This document shows, one piece after another, positions 45,202-56,174 of a stretch of DNA of 64,000 nucleotides. How positions within the stretch are numbered: position 1 is the first letter of the stretch; every line of letters begins with the position of its first letter. The stretch is from the NCBI GenBank assembly GCA_010094025.1, contig ML991790.1, positions 1-64,000 on the forward strand, read 5' to 3'. This DNA comes from Viridothelium virens. Lineage: Eukaryota; Ascomycota; Dothideomycetes; Trypetheliales; Trypetheliaceae. Both the position numbers and the translations under genes were made by a program. The notes under the pieces are model-generated. The model made no database searches and was not told where the DNA came from. It worked only from the letters and a program-made list of their open reading frames with translations.

Positions 45202-46576
45202 TCAATATAGACCCTTTACTAGTGGTTCGACCGCGTCGTATAGTTTATCTCCCTTCTTGCTGTTCGTCGCTCTCTCCGTAATTATCTGAACCTGATCTTC
45301 ACCAACACCGTATTCGCCCAATTTCTGGATAAAACCCAAGTTCTTCACAAGCGAGAGGATGGCATCTGCCACGGTCAGTGCGTCCGCCTTGTCGTCGCCT
45401 GTCCTTGCCTTTCCTATCGAGGGCATCATTCTTGCTATATTCGAGGCGGCAGCAGAATCAGTTTCTGCTTTGAGCTTGACGACGTGACCAAGAGTGAGGC
45501 ACGAGGTTTCACCGTGGGGAATCATGTAGGGGGAGCCGAGGGCATAGCCGAGGGAGTGGCTATAGGAAATGAGCGTTAGCGTGCCGCCTTATAGTTGTTG
45601 TCGATGCAAATCTTCGACCTGAGAACATAATATGATGGTAATCTGGCAGGAAGCAAATGACTACATACCTCAGCCCCATTGGAGCAAAGTTCAATCCCAG
45701 AAAGCCGCATGAAGCGAAACAGGCAAGAAGCAGGTGAGTGATTGCATCTTCATCCTGCGGGTCCTTCTGATACTTTGGCAGGTAGGTAAACAGATCCGCT
45801 GCGGCTGTTAATGCCATTCGCTTGCACGGCACCTCAGTCGCGGTCGGATGATACATGAGCTCCATTGAATGGTCTAGGGCTCTCAGCCCCGTCCCTAGCA
45901 TCAACTTTGGCGGCGTGTGCTTCCCGAATACGGGGTCGTAGAAGACTGTTTTCGGTGCAATTTCTGGGCTGAAGACGCCAGCCTTAGTACCGTCTTCTTT
46001 AGTGAAGCCTCCTGCCATTGTACATTCTCCTGCGCTGAGTGTGGTCGGAATTGCGATGTGATAGAGGTATTTGCCATTTTTCTCATTGGCCCGGTAGGAA
46101 ACGACTTTTGCAGCATCAATCGGACTGCCACCACCAATACTGATCACAGTGTCAACGCTGGGATCTTTCTGTACAAGCGCGACACCTTCGTCCATTTGCG
46201 CAACGGGGTTATGCTGCTTGATGCTAGAGAAGGTACCGGCATGTTTAGAGCCAAGGAGCTGTTCCACAGATTTGATGAGTGGTGTCTTTTGTGCAAGGGA
46301 GGAACCTGTGATTATGAATGCTTTGGAAGATTCGTTGGGAAGAGAGCTCAGGAGGTGCTTCTGCACACAATCAGGACCATAGTACAGGTTCTCTACGCGA
46401 TTGGGTTTCCACAATCCGGAAAGAGGGTTTTCTGTTGCAGCGACGCCGTGATGGGCCATGATGTTCGATTTTCTGGCTTGAAACTTTTGCAGAACGGTTT
46501 GATAGAACCTTTTGGAGTTTGGGGTGTTTAAGAACTGTCTTTCAACTCTCCAACATACAGTGTTGAGGCTGAACAT
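45202..46576 (-). CDS. Iron-containing alcohol dehydrogenase family protein, 421 aa
   Basis: The model is complement(join(45202..45559, 45669..46576)), 1266 nt. The 109-nt intron has a GTATGT donor, GCTAACG branch point and CTATAG acceptor, and restores APMGLSHSLGYALG. The NAD(P) loop is ISIGGGSPIDAAK. The metal-site region is recognisable: Asp in YDPVF, ALDHSME, SHSLGYALG and the MIPHGETSCLTLGHVV helix with its His residues. The family reduces aldehydes/ketones or oxidises alcohols; fungal relatives include maleylacetate reductase-like and glycerol dehydrogenase-like enzymes. The first ATG gives an N-terminal extension of 39 residues (Arg/Lys/Gln-rich, few acids), possibly mitochondrial targeting. 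The second ATG at 46459 (MAHHGVAATENPLSG) gives a 382-aa cytosolic form of standard length. It lies in the same orientation as the TIM-like gene, 638 bases downstream of it. Confidence 0.88.
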
Positions 46577-47214
46577 CGTCTAGAGCTGAAGGTATATTTT
46601 GACGTCATGTATCCCAGCCCATGTGGATTTCGGCGCCCGAGGCCACTCTCTCGGCTCTTGGGTACATTGTTTGACCACGGCTTTGCCAGAACCTTCATAT
46701 TTCTTGAGGCTCTGAGGCTGGTCTCACAATAAGAAGATCCAATGGATTTGAGGATTTGGAAAGGGTCCCGCTGATGTGGTACGGATCCATCGTATCATTT
46801 TGTCCAAAGAATCCAGCAGTACTTAGAGCTACCCCGCCATCTCCGAGATCTCGCCTGAAAGGATGGATCTACGAGGTCCTCTAAGGAGATTCGCTGATCA
46901 TGACTCTGCCTACGTAGTCAAGCGGGTTCCGTAGCTTGAAGTTTGTCACCCTCGGCGAACAGTGAACTAGTTAACTATTCTTTTTAAAGTGTTCAAGGAA
47001 GCTTGGAGATCTAGCCCTTGCTATCGTCAATCTCACCTCATCTCGCCCGCCGAAAACCGGGTCTAATTGGAGCACATCCAATTCTCATCTTACTGTCCAT
47101 GCCTGATTGAGAAATTGTCCCATAGTTCATGCATAATATAATGAAGGTTCACAATGAGCGGTCTGTCGAAATCGAGCAAGAGAATCATCTACTTTTCCCG
47201 ACTACGCGGTGTCT
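46577..47214. other. Intergenic between the iron-type ADH and the TIM-like gene
   Basis: The promoter region for the dehydrogenase and 3' flank of the TIM-like gene. No gene or clear motif seen. Confidence 0.45.
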
Positions 47215-47982
47215 TCAGTTTTCCCCAAGTTCGGTGATAACCTGCTTTAGATTGTTAAGATCGTGGGCGAATCTTCCAAGGAACAGACCATCTACACCCT
47301 CAGCTAGCCTCTTGAATGTTCCTGGTCCAGCGCTGCCGCCGTACAATATCCTCGTGAGACCCTTTCTCCCCGCAGTCATCTTCATGATTTCCTTCGTAAC
47401 ATTGACGACGTGGTCTGCATCTGCAGGTTCCTTTGCACCAATAGCCCAGACAGGCTCGTATGCGAGTATGATCTCGGCTTCGTCTGGCACTGCGGAGAGA
47501 ATCGACATGACCTGCGGTCGACATTCTTCAACTGCCATTCCTACAGCCGCAGAAGCGATTGAGCCATGTGATTTCTCTCCGATGCATACGAGTGGGACCA
47601 TGTGATTGTGTGTTGCTGCTGCTGCTTTCTTGGCTACTTGCTCGTCTGTCTCTCCGAAGATCCTTCTTCTCTCAGCATGGCCCATCTCTACAATCTTGAC
47701 CCCAGCTTGTGCTAAGCTCAACGGAGACACTTCTCCTGTGTAAGCACCACGGTCCTCCCAGAATGCGTCTTGAGCTCCAAGTATAACACTCGTGTCCTTG
47801 AGGAGCTCGTGCGAGGGAAGGATGGCGAGAAAGTCAGGAATGACGAAGAGGTCGACATTGTTCGATTTTGCATGCGTGTCTAATTCTTGTACTCCCTTGA
47901 CGTAGCTCGTAGTTGCAGCCAGATCAAAGTACATCTTCAAACTAGTGCCCACAAGGCGTTTCGGACGATCCGCAGAAGGCAT
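47215..47982 (-). CDS. Divergent triosephosphate isomerase paralogue, 255 aa
   Basis: Single exon, the standard length of TIM. The catalytic His (~102, VEMGHAERRR) and Glu (~176, LAYEPVWAIG) are present, as are the phosphate loop 6 (AIGAKEPAD) and ILYGGSAGPG. The first active-site strand reads LVGTSLKMY: the Lys (16) is kept but the canonical Asn of GGNWKMN is Thr (13). That Asn is invariant in housekeeping TIM. A GTSWKM-type start is what I recall for the bacterial tetrulose-4-phosphate isomerase EryH, so this is more likely a sugar-phosphate isomerase paralogue than the glycolytic enzyme. It shares orientation with the iron-type dehydrogenase, consistent with a small catabolic pair. No targeting signal is seen. 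The TIM-barrel assignment is certain; the substrate is inferred. Confidence 0.9.
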   Translation of the reverse strand: MPSADRPKRLVGTSLKMYFDLAATTSYVKGVQELDTHAKSNNVDLFVIPDFLAILPSHELLKDTSVILGAQDAFWEDRGAYTGEVSPLSLAQAGVKIVEMGHAERRRIFGETDEQVAKKAAAATHNHMVPLVCIGEKSHGSIASAAVGMAVEECRPQVMSILSAVPDEAEIILAYEPVWAIGAKEPADADHVVNVTKEIMKMTAGRKGLTRILYGGSAGPGTFKRLAEGVDGLFLGRFAHDLNNLKQVITELGEN

Positions 47983-48662
47983 TTTTTCACAGCACTGGAA
48001 CCTGTAGCAACGGTACGGAGCAGAACGAATTGCTGTAGCTCTACGGTTTGTTACGGAAGCCTGTAAGCGGAAGAGCTAGCACGCTTTCGAAGGCAATGAG
48101 CGGTTTGCAGCTGACGGCGGCCTCATGGAACCTTCGAAGCCGGAAATTTGGCGATTTTGCCCGGGACCGCCGGGGAGCCCCACGCCCCCCACGATGTACC
48201 TAGTATGCATGCCACCTCGAGTCCAGCGGTCTAAATCCTCAACATCAGCGCGAAGCCCAACCCAACCCTTCAAACTTCCTGACTGCCCCGAGGACAAAAG
48301 GATTCCTCGTGGTACATGCAGCGGCAACTCGCTGACCGGTGGGCCCGCGTCCGGTATCTTGGATAGCAGGTTTATGGCCTTGGGGGAAAGGGTTCAATCA
48401 GATCTTTGAACCGTACGGAGCCGGGGATTTGTAGAGGATATTTGTTATCTCAAAATTGGTAGGTGCATACATTTCCCAGCTCCATACAAAGACTACGATG
48501 GCAGCAGTAATGCAATATCACCACCAAAAAATGCAGTCCTCGCATCCTCCCGGAAGCCTTCATGACTCCCTGTGGCTAGATGGGCTCGACCCTTGAGCTT
48601 TGAGTTCCCTCCCCTTTTTCTCTAAGCTGACTCTTAATAGATAAATCTTCGATTCGACCAAT
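47983..48662. promoter_or_regulatory. Divergent promoter region, TIM-like / MET13
   Basis: 680 bases between two outward-facing genes. A CCGTACGGAG stretch lies near 48411 and C/T-rich sequence precedes the MET13 start. No clear TATA box seen. Confidence 0.4.
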
Positions 48663-50620
48663 ATGCATATCTCCCAGAAATTGGCGGAGGCCGAGAGGGC
48701 CAAAAGGCCCAGCTTTTCTTTCGAATTCTTTCCACCCAAAACCGCCCAAGGTGTTCAAAACCTATACGATCGCATGGACCGCATGCATGACCTTGGGCCG
48801 GCATTTATCGACGTAACCTGGGGTGCTGGGGGTCATCTATCACAGTTGACTTGCGAAATGGTCAGAGCCGCGCAATCCGCATACGGTCTTGAAACATGCA
48901 TGCATTTGACGTGTACCGATATGGAGAAATCCAAGGTAGATGCAGCCCTCAAAGATGCCTACAATGCAGGATGTACAAATATTCTGGCTCTTCGTGGTGA
49001 TCCACCTCGCGAGGAAGAAAAGTGGGAGGCAAAATCCGAGCAGTTTCGGTATGCGAAAGATTTGGTCAAGTATATTAAGGAAACATATGGCAACCACTTC
49101 GACATTGGTGTGGCCGGCTATCCCGAAGGTTGTGATGACAATGACGACAGTGAAGAACTCGTTGAGCATCTCAAGGAAAAGATCGATGCCGGGGGGACGT
49201 TTGTCGTTACACAAATGTTTTACGATGTGGACAACTTCCTAGAATGGGTCCAAAAGTGCCGCAACAGAGGAATAAATGTCCCGATTATCCCAGGTATTAT
49301 GCCAATCCATACTCATGCGGCTTTCATGAGACGGGCAAATTGGGTCAGATGCAAGATTCCTCAAGCCTGGACCGAGGCTCTGGAGCCTATCAAGAATGAC
49401 GATGCTGCCGTCCGAGACGTTGGTAAAGGTTTGGTGGCCGAAATGTGTCGCCAAATGCTAAATAATGGGATCAACCATCTCCATTTGTGAGCCGATCCAA
49501 TCCACGCTGTCTAAAATCTTACTGATCCTCTTAGTTATACCATGAACCTGGCGCAGGCGACTCGTATGGTCCTTGAGGAATTGAAAATCGTGCCCGATGC
49601 GCAAACTCCGCTAGAAAAGCCGTTGCCATGGAGGCAGTCTCTTGGATTGAATCGTCGCGAGGAGAATGTCCGACCCATCTTCTGGAGAAATAGGAACAGA
49701 TCATACGTTGCCCGCACCCAAGACTGGGATGAGTTTCCTAATGGCAGGTGGGGCGACTCGCGTTCACCTGCATTCGGCGAGCTGGATGCGTATGGGATTG
49801 GCCTGAAAGGTACCAATGAGCAAAACCGCAAGTTATGGGGCGAGCCAAAGTCCTTCAAGGATATTTCCGATCTCTTTGTGCGCTACATGAGCGGAAAATT
49901 AGAGAGCTTGCCATGGAGCGAAGCACCAATCTCGCAAGAAGCTGATGCCATCAAGGATGATTTAGTAAATCTCAATCGCAGAGGCCTCCTCACCATCAAT
50001 TCACAGCCAGCGGTAAACGGTGCCAAATCGTCCCATCCAGTGTACGGATGGGGTCCACGTAACGGCTATGTCTTCCAGAAGGCGTACCTTGAGGTCCTCG
50101 TATCTTCAGAAATCATCGCTGAACTGATCATTCGCATTGAACGGAATCCTGACTTAACTTACTACGCAGTCAACAAGAGTGGCGATCTCAAGACCAACGC
50201 TCCCGCCGATAGTCCAACTGCAGTCACTTGGGGAGTTTTCCCAGGAAAGGAAATTGTTCAGCCTACCATTGTGGAGACCATCAGCTTTCTGGCATGGAAA
50301 GACGAATTCTATCGACTTGGAAACGACTGGTCTAGCTGCTATGCTCCCGCAAGCCCTTCACGATATCTTATCCAATCTCTAATGGAGAATTCCTACCTCA
50401 TCAACATTGGTACGTTATTGTGAACTTTCTTCCTTCCGGAGAGGCTGACAGTAGATCCATAGTACATAATGATTTCCACGAGTCTCGCGGCATCTATCCA
50501 CTGTTCGAAGGCCTGGCCATAAATGACTTGGAGCATCATCTGACTGCTCAGCCCAAACTCGAATCGAATGGGATCGTTTCTGCCAAGGAGCAGACCAATG
50601 GTATTGCTGCTGCTGCGTGA
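48663..50620 (+). CDS. MET13: Methylenetetrahydrofolate reductase (MET13 type), 618 aa
   Basis: The model is join(48663..49486, 49535..50409, 50463..50620), 1857 nt. Introns are 48 and 53 nt (GTGAGC...CTTAG; GTACGT...CATAG). The second junction restores NIVHNDFHESRGIYPLFEG. The enzyme reduces 5,10-methylene-THF to 5-methyl-THF with FAD and NAD(P)H, supplying methyl groups for methionine synthesis. The N-terminal barrel shows FEFFPPKTAQG with the catalytic Glu (21), WGAGG, HLTCTD, LALRGDPP (111-115) and TQMFYDVDNF. The C-terminal half, with WGPRNGYVFQK and VTWGVFPGKEIVQPTIVE, is the eukaryotic regulatory module that binds S-adenosylmethionine. Residue by residue it reads closer to yeast Met13 than to what I recall of Met12. 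The C-terminal tail is short (EQTNGIAAAA). Standard length; cytosolic. Confidence 0.96.
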
Positions 50621-52451
50621 TCACGGCAACTCAATTCAGAAAGATGTCATTCGCTCATCGAGGCATTCCTTCTCCGCTCTCTCTCTTACGATCTTCCCAT
50701 GGACTCACGCATCCTAAGCATTTAGTAAAGAATTCTTTTCGTGTCATTGATAAGAAAGTGGCGTTACTGGATAAAACGTGTATTAATTCAACACTCTGAG
50801 ATACCCTCAACGGCAGGTGACGAAAAGGGTGGCATCTTGCATGGCTTGGCGTCTTTTCAACTTGACGAACTCGATGAAAGCAACGAGAAATGGCATGAGG
50901 GACGGCGAGAATCATACATAAGCCGCACGCCTTCAACGGCGTTGACAGTTAACAGACTGCATAGAAACGTTGATAGAGGGACTAAGCGACCAAGTTTTTG
51001 CACTTGACGAAATTCATGATATGAAGAACCAACGCTGTGGTTCTCTAGTCCGCTTATGTATCCTACCTTGCCACTTGGGAAACGCGCCATCTCGATCAGT
51101 TGATAAGCTCTCGACTAATCATAAATAGTGTTCGCACTATATATACACCGCACTCAGCACCATGAGATGCAGCTCTTTCTGAGAAAGGTTGCCCACAATA
51201 GGATGATTGAATTCGTTCTCTGCCACCCTGCGTTCGGCTGGAGGGATGGGATTCAGAAGACTCATGCCAGCATCAAGCTAGCCTAGCGTACCAAAACTTC
51301 AACGTCAAAAGCTGGTGACCTCAATGAAATGCCCAATACCTATTCCATCATGACTGAGATATCACTGCAGCAAAAAGAGACGGCTCAGTCTCATGTTGTA
51401 AGTACTTCTCGGCAGCCAGTTATTTCTTTCATCGCATCTTTCAATTCCAAATTATGGAGTACTAAGGTACTGCCCCATTTCCCTGACTCCACTACGGAGC
51501 TTTCCCCGCAAAAGAGTGCGACTCAGCAGCACCGTCTGGTGTTCGCACCCCTCGGCCATTTCACTAAACTCCGGATTCCCGGGAGATCAGGCGGCCTATT
51601 CGTCCAATGTCTTACAGCGGCTGCACGAAAAACTTCTGGCTTCGAAAGATCGCCACAGGCCGCGCTTCATTTCCATGCTTTCGTCTCAACTCTAAATCTC
51701 CATGCGAAACGGCTCGCATCGTGCCACAACGTCAGCGACTCGATGGCCATGCAACGAATGGAATATGCGCAGCACAAGGAGCCTTCCTCGAAACGTCATA
51801 GATCAGCTTCACCGTCTCTACGATCGCCCAAGCGGATCTTGGACATGGTCTCTCATGGGCGCATGGCTGGGACGCGTTCTTGTGGGGGTTTGGCGCACCC
51901 TCCACCTTGACGATAGATCTTCCGAGCTCCTTCCTGAAGCCCTCGAAGGTAGCGCTAGGACTACGTAATGTTTGGCTTAGTCCAGGCAGCTTGTAGCTCC
52001 CATGCCTTAAATCGGCTCTTCAACTATTACGACTCGGTACCAGCCGGTATGAATCAGCTCCAATTTGGCCAGAAGCTCTCCCTGTACCGTCCATGAAGAG
52101 GGGAAATACGTGTATACAGGAGCTTCTATATCGAGCTTGTTGTACGCTTCTTCAAGCCGGCCCCCTTGGAGCCCTCTTTGGTCCAACGGACTAAGCCGAT
52201 GGGGAAGTGGAAGCTAAGGTAGGGCTCCATTGCTTCTGATGCGGAGGTGCCTTCAATTGCCTCTCATTACCTGAGAACAGTCCCGTCCATTCCCTTGAGG
52301 TACTCTGACAGGGTTATCACCGCATCCCGGTGGTTCAAAAGGCTGTTGCGTGCTCCACCTGCTCTCCGTTCTCCCTCGTATCTCTTTTCTGTACTCTCGT
52401 ATTTTGCTCGTAGCTCCAATTCAAAGACGTCACAGCCAGCCCTGGCACGTA
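50621..52451. other. 1.8 kb without a supported gene
   Basis: An open frame at 51329-51910 (193 codons) has no domain. The stretch ends in the CT-rich promoter of the transporter gene. Confidence 0.45.
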
Positions 52452-53743
52452 ATGGCGGCAGAAGCAAATTACAATGCTATGCGAGGCAATAACATGATGA
52501 ACTCCCTCGAGAAAGACTTTAGCAGTGAGTTCTTTATTTGAGAAATCATCTCCGGATCATACGTCATTAATCCAAAAATTGTAGATGGTGCGGATCATCT
52601 TGATGGTAACATGAGCAGCGAGAATGCTTTGAGAAGGATAAGGACAGCCGGCAGCATTTCGATTTCACCTGAACTATTCGAGAAAATCTACCTTTCACCC
52701 CAAAATGCCGTCAAAGGTGACTTGCGAAAGACTTTCGGCAACCCAACGCCCCTGTAAGAATTTACTCCAGCTCGGCGAGCACCCAAAGAACTGTTCTAAC
52801 TGACATATTCAGCGCTCTCTGCGGATTCCTGCTCAGCTTGACCCCTCTGAGTTGCGATCTTATGGGCTGGCGAGGCGCTGGTGGAAATGGAGCAGCTGGC
52901 ACAGGAACGTATTTCTTCTTCGGCGGTCTGTTGATGATACTTGGGGCGGTTGGCGAGGTACGTGCAAATACACACTCACAATGATAACAGTAGCGGTGCT
53001 CAAACTGATTCGCTGATAGTTTATCGTTGGCAACACCTTTCCTTTTGTCGTTTTTGGTAGCTTTGGTATGCCTCACTCCTCATTCTTATTCCTATAGATG
53101 TACCACAGCTAACTAAGAAACCAAAGGTGCGTTCTGGCTGAGCTATGCAGCGACTCTGCAACCTTTCTACAATGCGTGGGGAGCCTACTCGACGACGAAC
53201 AATCCGAAGGACGGTCTTACAAATGCGAGCTTTGAAGCATCTTTTGGTACGCAACTTCTCGTGACATCCTCTTCATATCCTCCTGCATAATCTCCTCAAA
53301 GCTAATCCCCCCGACAGCCTTCTTTCTTGTCACCATGGGTGTCCTCTGCTTCATATATATGATTCTCGCCCTTCGCACCAACGTCGTATTCTTCCTGATC
53401 TTCTTTACGCTTGTCTTTGCCTTCAGCTTCCTCGCCAGCGCGTACTGGCAGATGGCGAATGGTGTCACCAGTAATCTGCCGATGCATCTCATTACTGCGG
53501 GTGGTGCGTTCGCCTTTGTGACGTGTATTTGTGGATGGTGGATATTTTTTGCTATCATGCTGGCCGCTTTGGATTTTCCGTTTCAATTGCCCGGTAAGTT
53601 TCCATCAAGTCAAGCCTTGTCCCCATCGGTGAGCATAGGTAGAGTACTAATTGGTTGCACGCACAGTCGGCGATCTTTCTCACATCATCAAGGGTGCCAG
53701 CGATAAGGCAAGGGAAAAGGATAAAGAGCAGCACAGTGCTTAG
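52452..53743 (+). CDS. Gpr1/Fun34/YaaH family membrane transporter (acetate/ammonium type), 301 aa
   Basis: The model is join(52452..52524, 52585..52753, 52813..52957, 53020..53065, 53127..53246, 53318..53593, 53667..53743), 906 nt. There are six introns of 59-73 nt, all GT..AG with in-frame joins, so single-frame reading sees only fragments. The family signature GNPTPLALCGFLLSLTPLSC (from ~residue 75) is followed by DLMGWRGAGG, a Gly-rich YFFFGGLLMILGAVGEFIVG and NTFPFVVFGSFGAFWLSYA. Six membrane spans are expected and visible as hydrophobic blocks in exons 3-6. The Lys/Glu/Asp-rich tail (GASDKAREKDKEQ) is cytosolic. Fungal members (for example Aspergillus AcpA, yeast Ady2/Ato proteins) import acetate or take part in ammonia export at the plasma membrane. 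The start ATG precedes MAAEANYNAMRGNN, a typical hydrophilic N-terminus. Confidence 0.92.
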
Positions 53744-54369
53744 GCCATGTAAGGCTGTCAGATCTGTATCTCTGTGCAACAGGATCATACAGAGGAATGG
53801 GACCTATGAGATGGCGATCTGATGATATTGCCCTTCTCTGGACCACGTCTGAACGATGATTCGGGGCGAACTGCTACTGGCTGGAAGAAGGCAGAGTCTA
53901 CTAATTTGTGTCTAGGAGGTAGACTTGTAATATTGTACCACGCGTCTGCTACGTTTATTTCCTCCTCCAGCTCGCTACCTGAGGTAGCACGTTTATCATC
54001 GCCATTTTCATGCGGTCTTCGCGTAGCCGAATCCGTTCCAAAGCAATGTGGTCCAGAACTCCGAGGGGGCGGTGCTACGTCGGGGTAGAGTATCCACTCC
54101 TTTGGGCCGTTCGGACATCACCGTTACCTACTGAACCACCTTCACACTTTATTTTGTATCCGTCTCAGGCATTGGCCAGCGCTGCTATCGTTGGATGCCT
54201 ACATAAAATTGCGCTGCCTCATAGCACGTGTCGTATTTAATTAGCAGGATTCCAATATTCCGTCCTCAAGATTCACGACCATTCAAACTCTCACTTTGCG
54301 ATAGCATCACTGGCATAAGGCTGACAGAAGAGTCCAGTCATGTTCCATCATAAATGTACAATTATACAC
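53744..54369. other. Intergenic between convergent genes
   Basis: 3' flanks of the transporter and the zinc-cluster regulator. No gene seen. Confidence 0.5.
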
Positions 54370-55726
54370 CTAGAGAACACCTCCGCGAGTATGGAACCAT
54401 CCCCTTGCATCATCGGCTCCCATATGAGCAACAAGCAGCATCCGTCCAAACTCGTCCACGTCGTCCGCGTGCGCGTTTCCAATAATTTCAGTCAAGTCCA
54501 GACCATGGACAACATAGTGATTTCTTTCGTTCCAGACCGTGGTGAATTCCAACAAATTACGCGCACTCCAGAGATGCGCCGATGCGGTCCAGATGCTTGA
54601 AAACGCTGTCCGACTTGAACAGTAATGGAATTGCTCTCTCATCACATGGCACATCGAAATGAAGAAATAGCAAGTCAGAAATGTCCGCCGAACAGACTCG
54701 CGGAAGATCCAGGTTTTCCATATGGAGGTAGTCGATGCGGTCGGATAGTAGGATAGTGTTTCCGGTATAGGATCAATGATACCGACGAGTGGATAGAGTG
54801 CTATGGCGGAGCTTTCCAGCTGCTCCAAGGCGGCTTCCGCTCGCGCGCGTTCGAGAACCTTACGTCAAGTGCGTCAATTACGTGGATACTACTACGAGTC
54901 ATGTAACAGGGGGATGCCTTACGCCACCATCAAAGAACAACATGATACAGTATAACACCAGAGCGTGCGCTTTAGCAAGCAATTCGCATGGACCCACCGG
55001 AGCGGGACTTGCAAGCAAACCTTCCAGTCGGGTTCGGACATGCCGAAGTACAACGTGTGCATTTGCCTCATGTTTGGCAATATAAAGTGCACAAGCGGCA
55101 TGAGCGTCTTAGATGATGATAGTGGTCAGAACTCTGCCACCAGCTTGTCGGACAATCGGAGACCTACCTTGCAATGATGGAGGCATCTCCCCTTCATAGA
55201 GCAAGGGGTGACTCCATGCAGTTTGAGTCTTCAACACCATCTCTTTTGGTCCTGAATTGAGCTGGTCAATGCCATACTTGAAGCGGGAGGCAATAATCGT
55301 AGACACATCTCCGAAAATAATTTCTTGGTTTACATGTCTAACCATCGGGTGGTCTGCCAGCGTTGGTGCCGGGAGATTGTGATCATCCAGATTAATAGAG
55401 AAATTTCCATCAAGTTCAGATAGTAGATGACATGCAGTGAGGTCATTACTGTTGATCAAAGACGGATCAATCGAGTTAACCAGGCTCTCTCCCTGCGGCG
55501 CCAGAGGCGAGGAAACTTGAGCAAGAGAAGTCCCCAGAGAGTCGCTGGTTGAAGGCAACAGAGTCTCATTAGGGCTTAAGATCCGCGTAGAAGCGACGTA
55601 ATTGCACTCGAGCTTCAATTTTCTGCAACGCGTGCAGCTCGGCAGACCTTGGTCACATCGTCGCTTTGATTTGATACATTCTGTGCAGGATTTCCGCCTA
55701 GGCGGGGGCTTTCTCGCGGAGGCCAT
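54370..55726 (-). CDS. Zn2Cys6 transcription factor, 410 aa
   Basis: The model is complement(join(54370..54858, 54923..55107, 55168..55726)), 1233 nt. Introns are 64 and 60 nt, with in-frame joins LFFDGG to VLERARAEAAL and SLQ to DAHAACALYIAKH. The N-terminal zinc cluster is perfect: Cys 14, 17, 24, 31, 34 and 41 in C-x2-C-x6-C-x6-C-x2-C spacing, preceded by basic residues (RKPPPRRK). I start it at ATG 55726 (MASARKPPP), 13 residues before the first Cys; the open frame upstream to 55909 is probably leader. A Ser/Pro/Leu-rich linker follows, then an alpha-helical C-terminal half without a recognised fungal-specific factor domain; its layout loosely recalls AflR-type regulators (inference). It is divergent from the NmrA-like gene, with palindromic CGG sites between them, so autoregulation and local control are plausible. 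Confidence 0.88.
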
Positions 55727-55832
55727 TCCTAGCCATTCTCTTTGAGATCTGATTCCAAGTAGGAACCAGCAGCATAGAGCCTGATAGAGTACGCGAACAC
55801 GTGGAACTCCGCAGGTGAAGTTTGGCTGAAGT

Positions 55833-55844
55833 GCGGAATTCCGC
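55833..55844. promoter_or_regulatory. Palindromic site GCGGAATTCCGC
   Basis: A perfect 12-bp palindrome with inverted CGG half-sites and 4-base spacing, the usual layout of Zn2Cys6 dimer targets. Confidence 0.55.
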
Positions 55845-55984
55845 CAAACTGGTGCGGCGTGCGGATGCTCGGACGCTGTTTCGTATTTTTGGAAACCATG
55901 CCTCATCAATGATCTGAAAAAACATCATGGGAACTGATCACAGCAAATGCAGTCTACGTAATAACATCGGAGCAGCAGGATGAG

Positions 55985-55998
55985 TGCGGGATTCCGCA
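55985..55998. promoter_or_regulatory. Palindromic site TGCGG-GATT-CCGCA
   Basis: Five-base perfect arms with the same 4-base spacing as the site at 55833. The shared core is TGCGGNATTCCGC. Confidence 0.6.
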
Positions 55999-56174
55999 CC
56001 ATGGCAATCTACTTGACCACTTGTGTGAGTGCCATAGTTGAGAGACATATAAAAGGTATGCCTTTCTGGCCAGTCACTGATCATTCTATGCTTTGTACTA
56101 CGGAACTATAAATTCCAACAGTCTAATTCTGTTGCTCTCTGTATCTATTTCATAACTTCAAAGACTCCTTAGCG

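Larger units (their letters stand above)
55727..56174. promoter_or_regulatory. Divergent promoter between the zinc-cluster regulator and the NmrA-like gene
   Basis: A 448-base shared promoter. It contains two palindromic CGG-N4-CCG sites and extra TGCGG half-sites near 55806-55866. A TATA-like CATATAAAAGG lies at about 56047-56057, some 120 bases before the NmrA-like start. Confidence 0.65.

Noticed and set aside
55727-55909. Longer N-terminus for the zinc-cluster regulator
   Set aside because: The extra 61 residues look non-coding and contain one of the palindromic sites; the ATG at 55726 gives the normal short lead to the zinc cluster.
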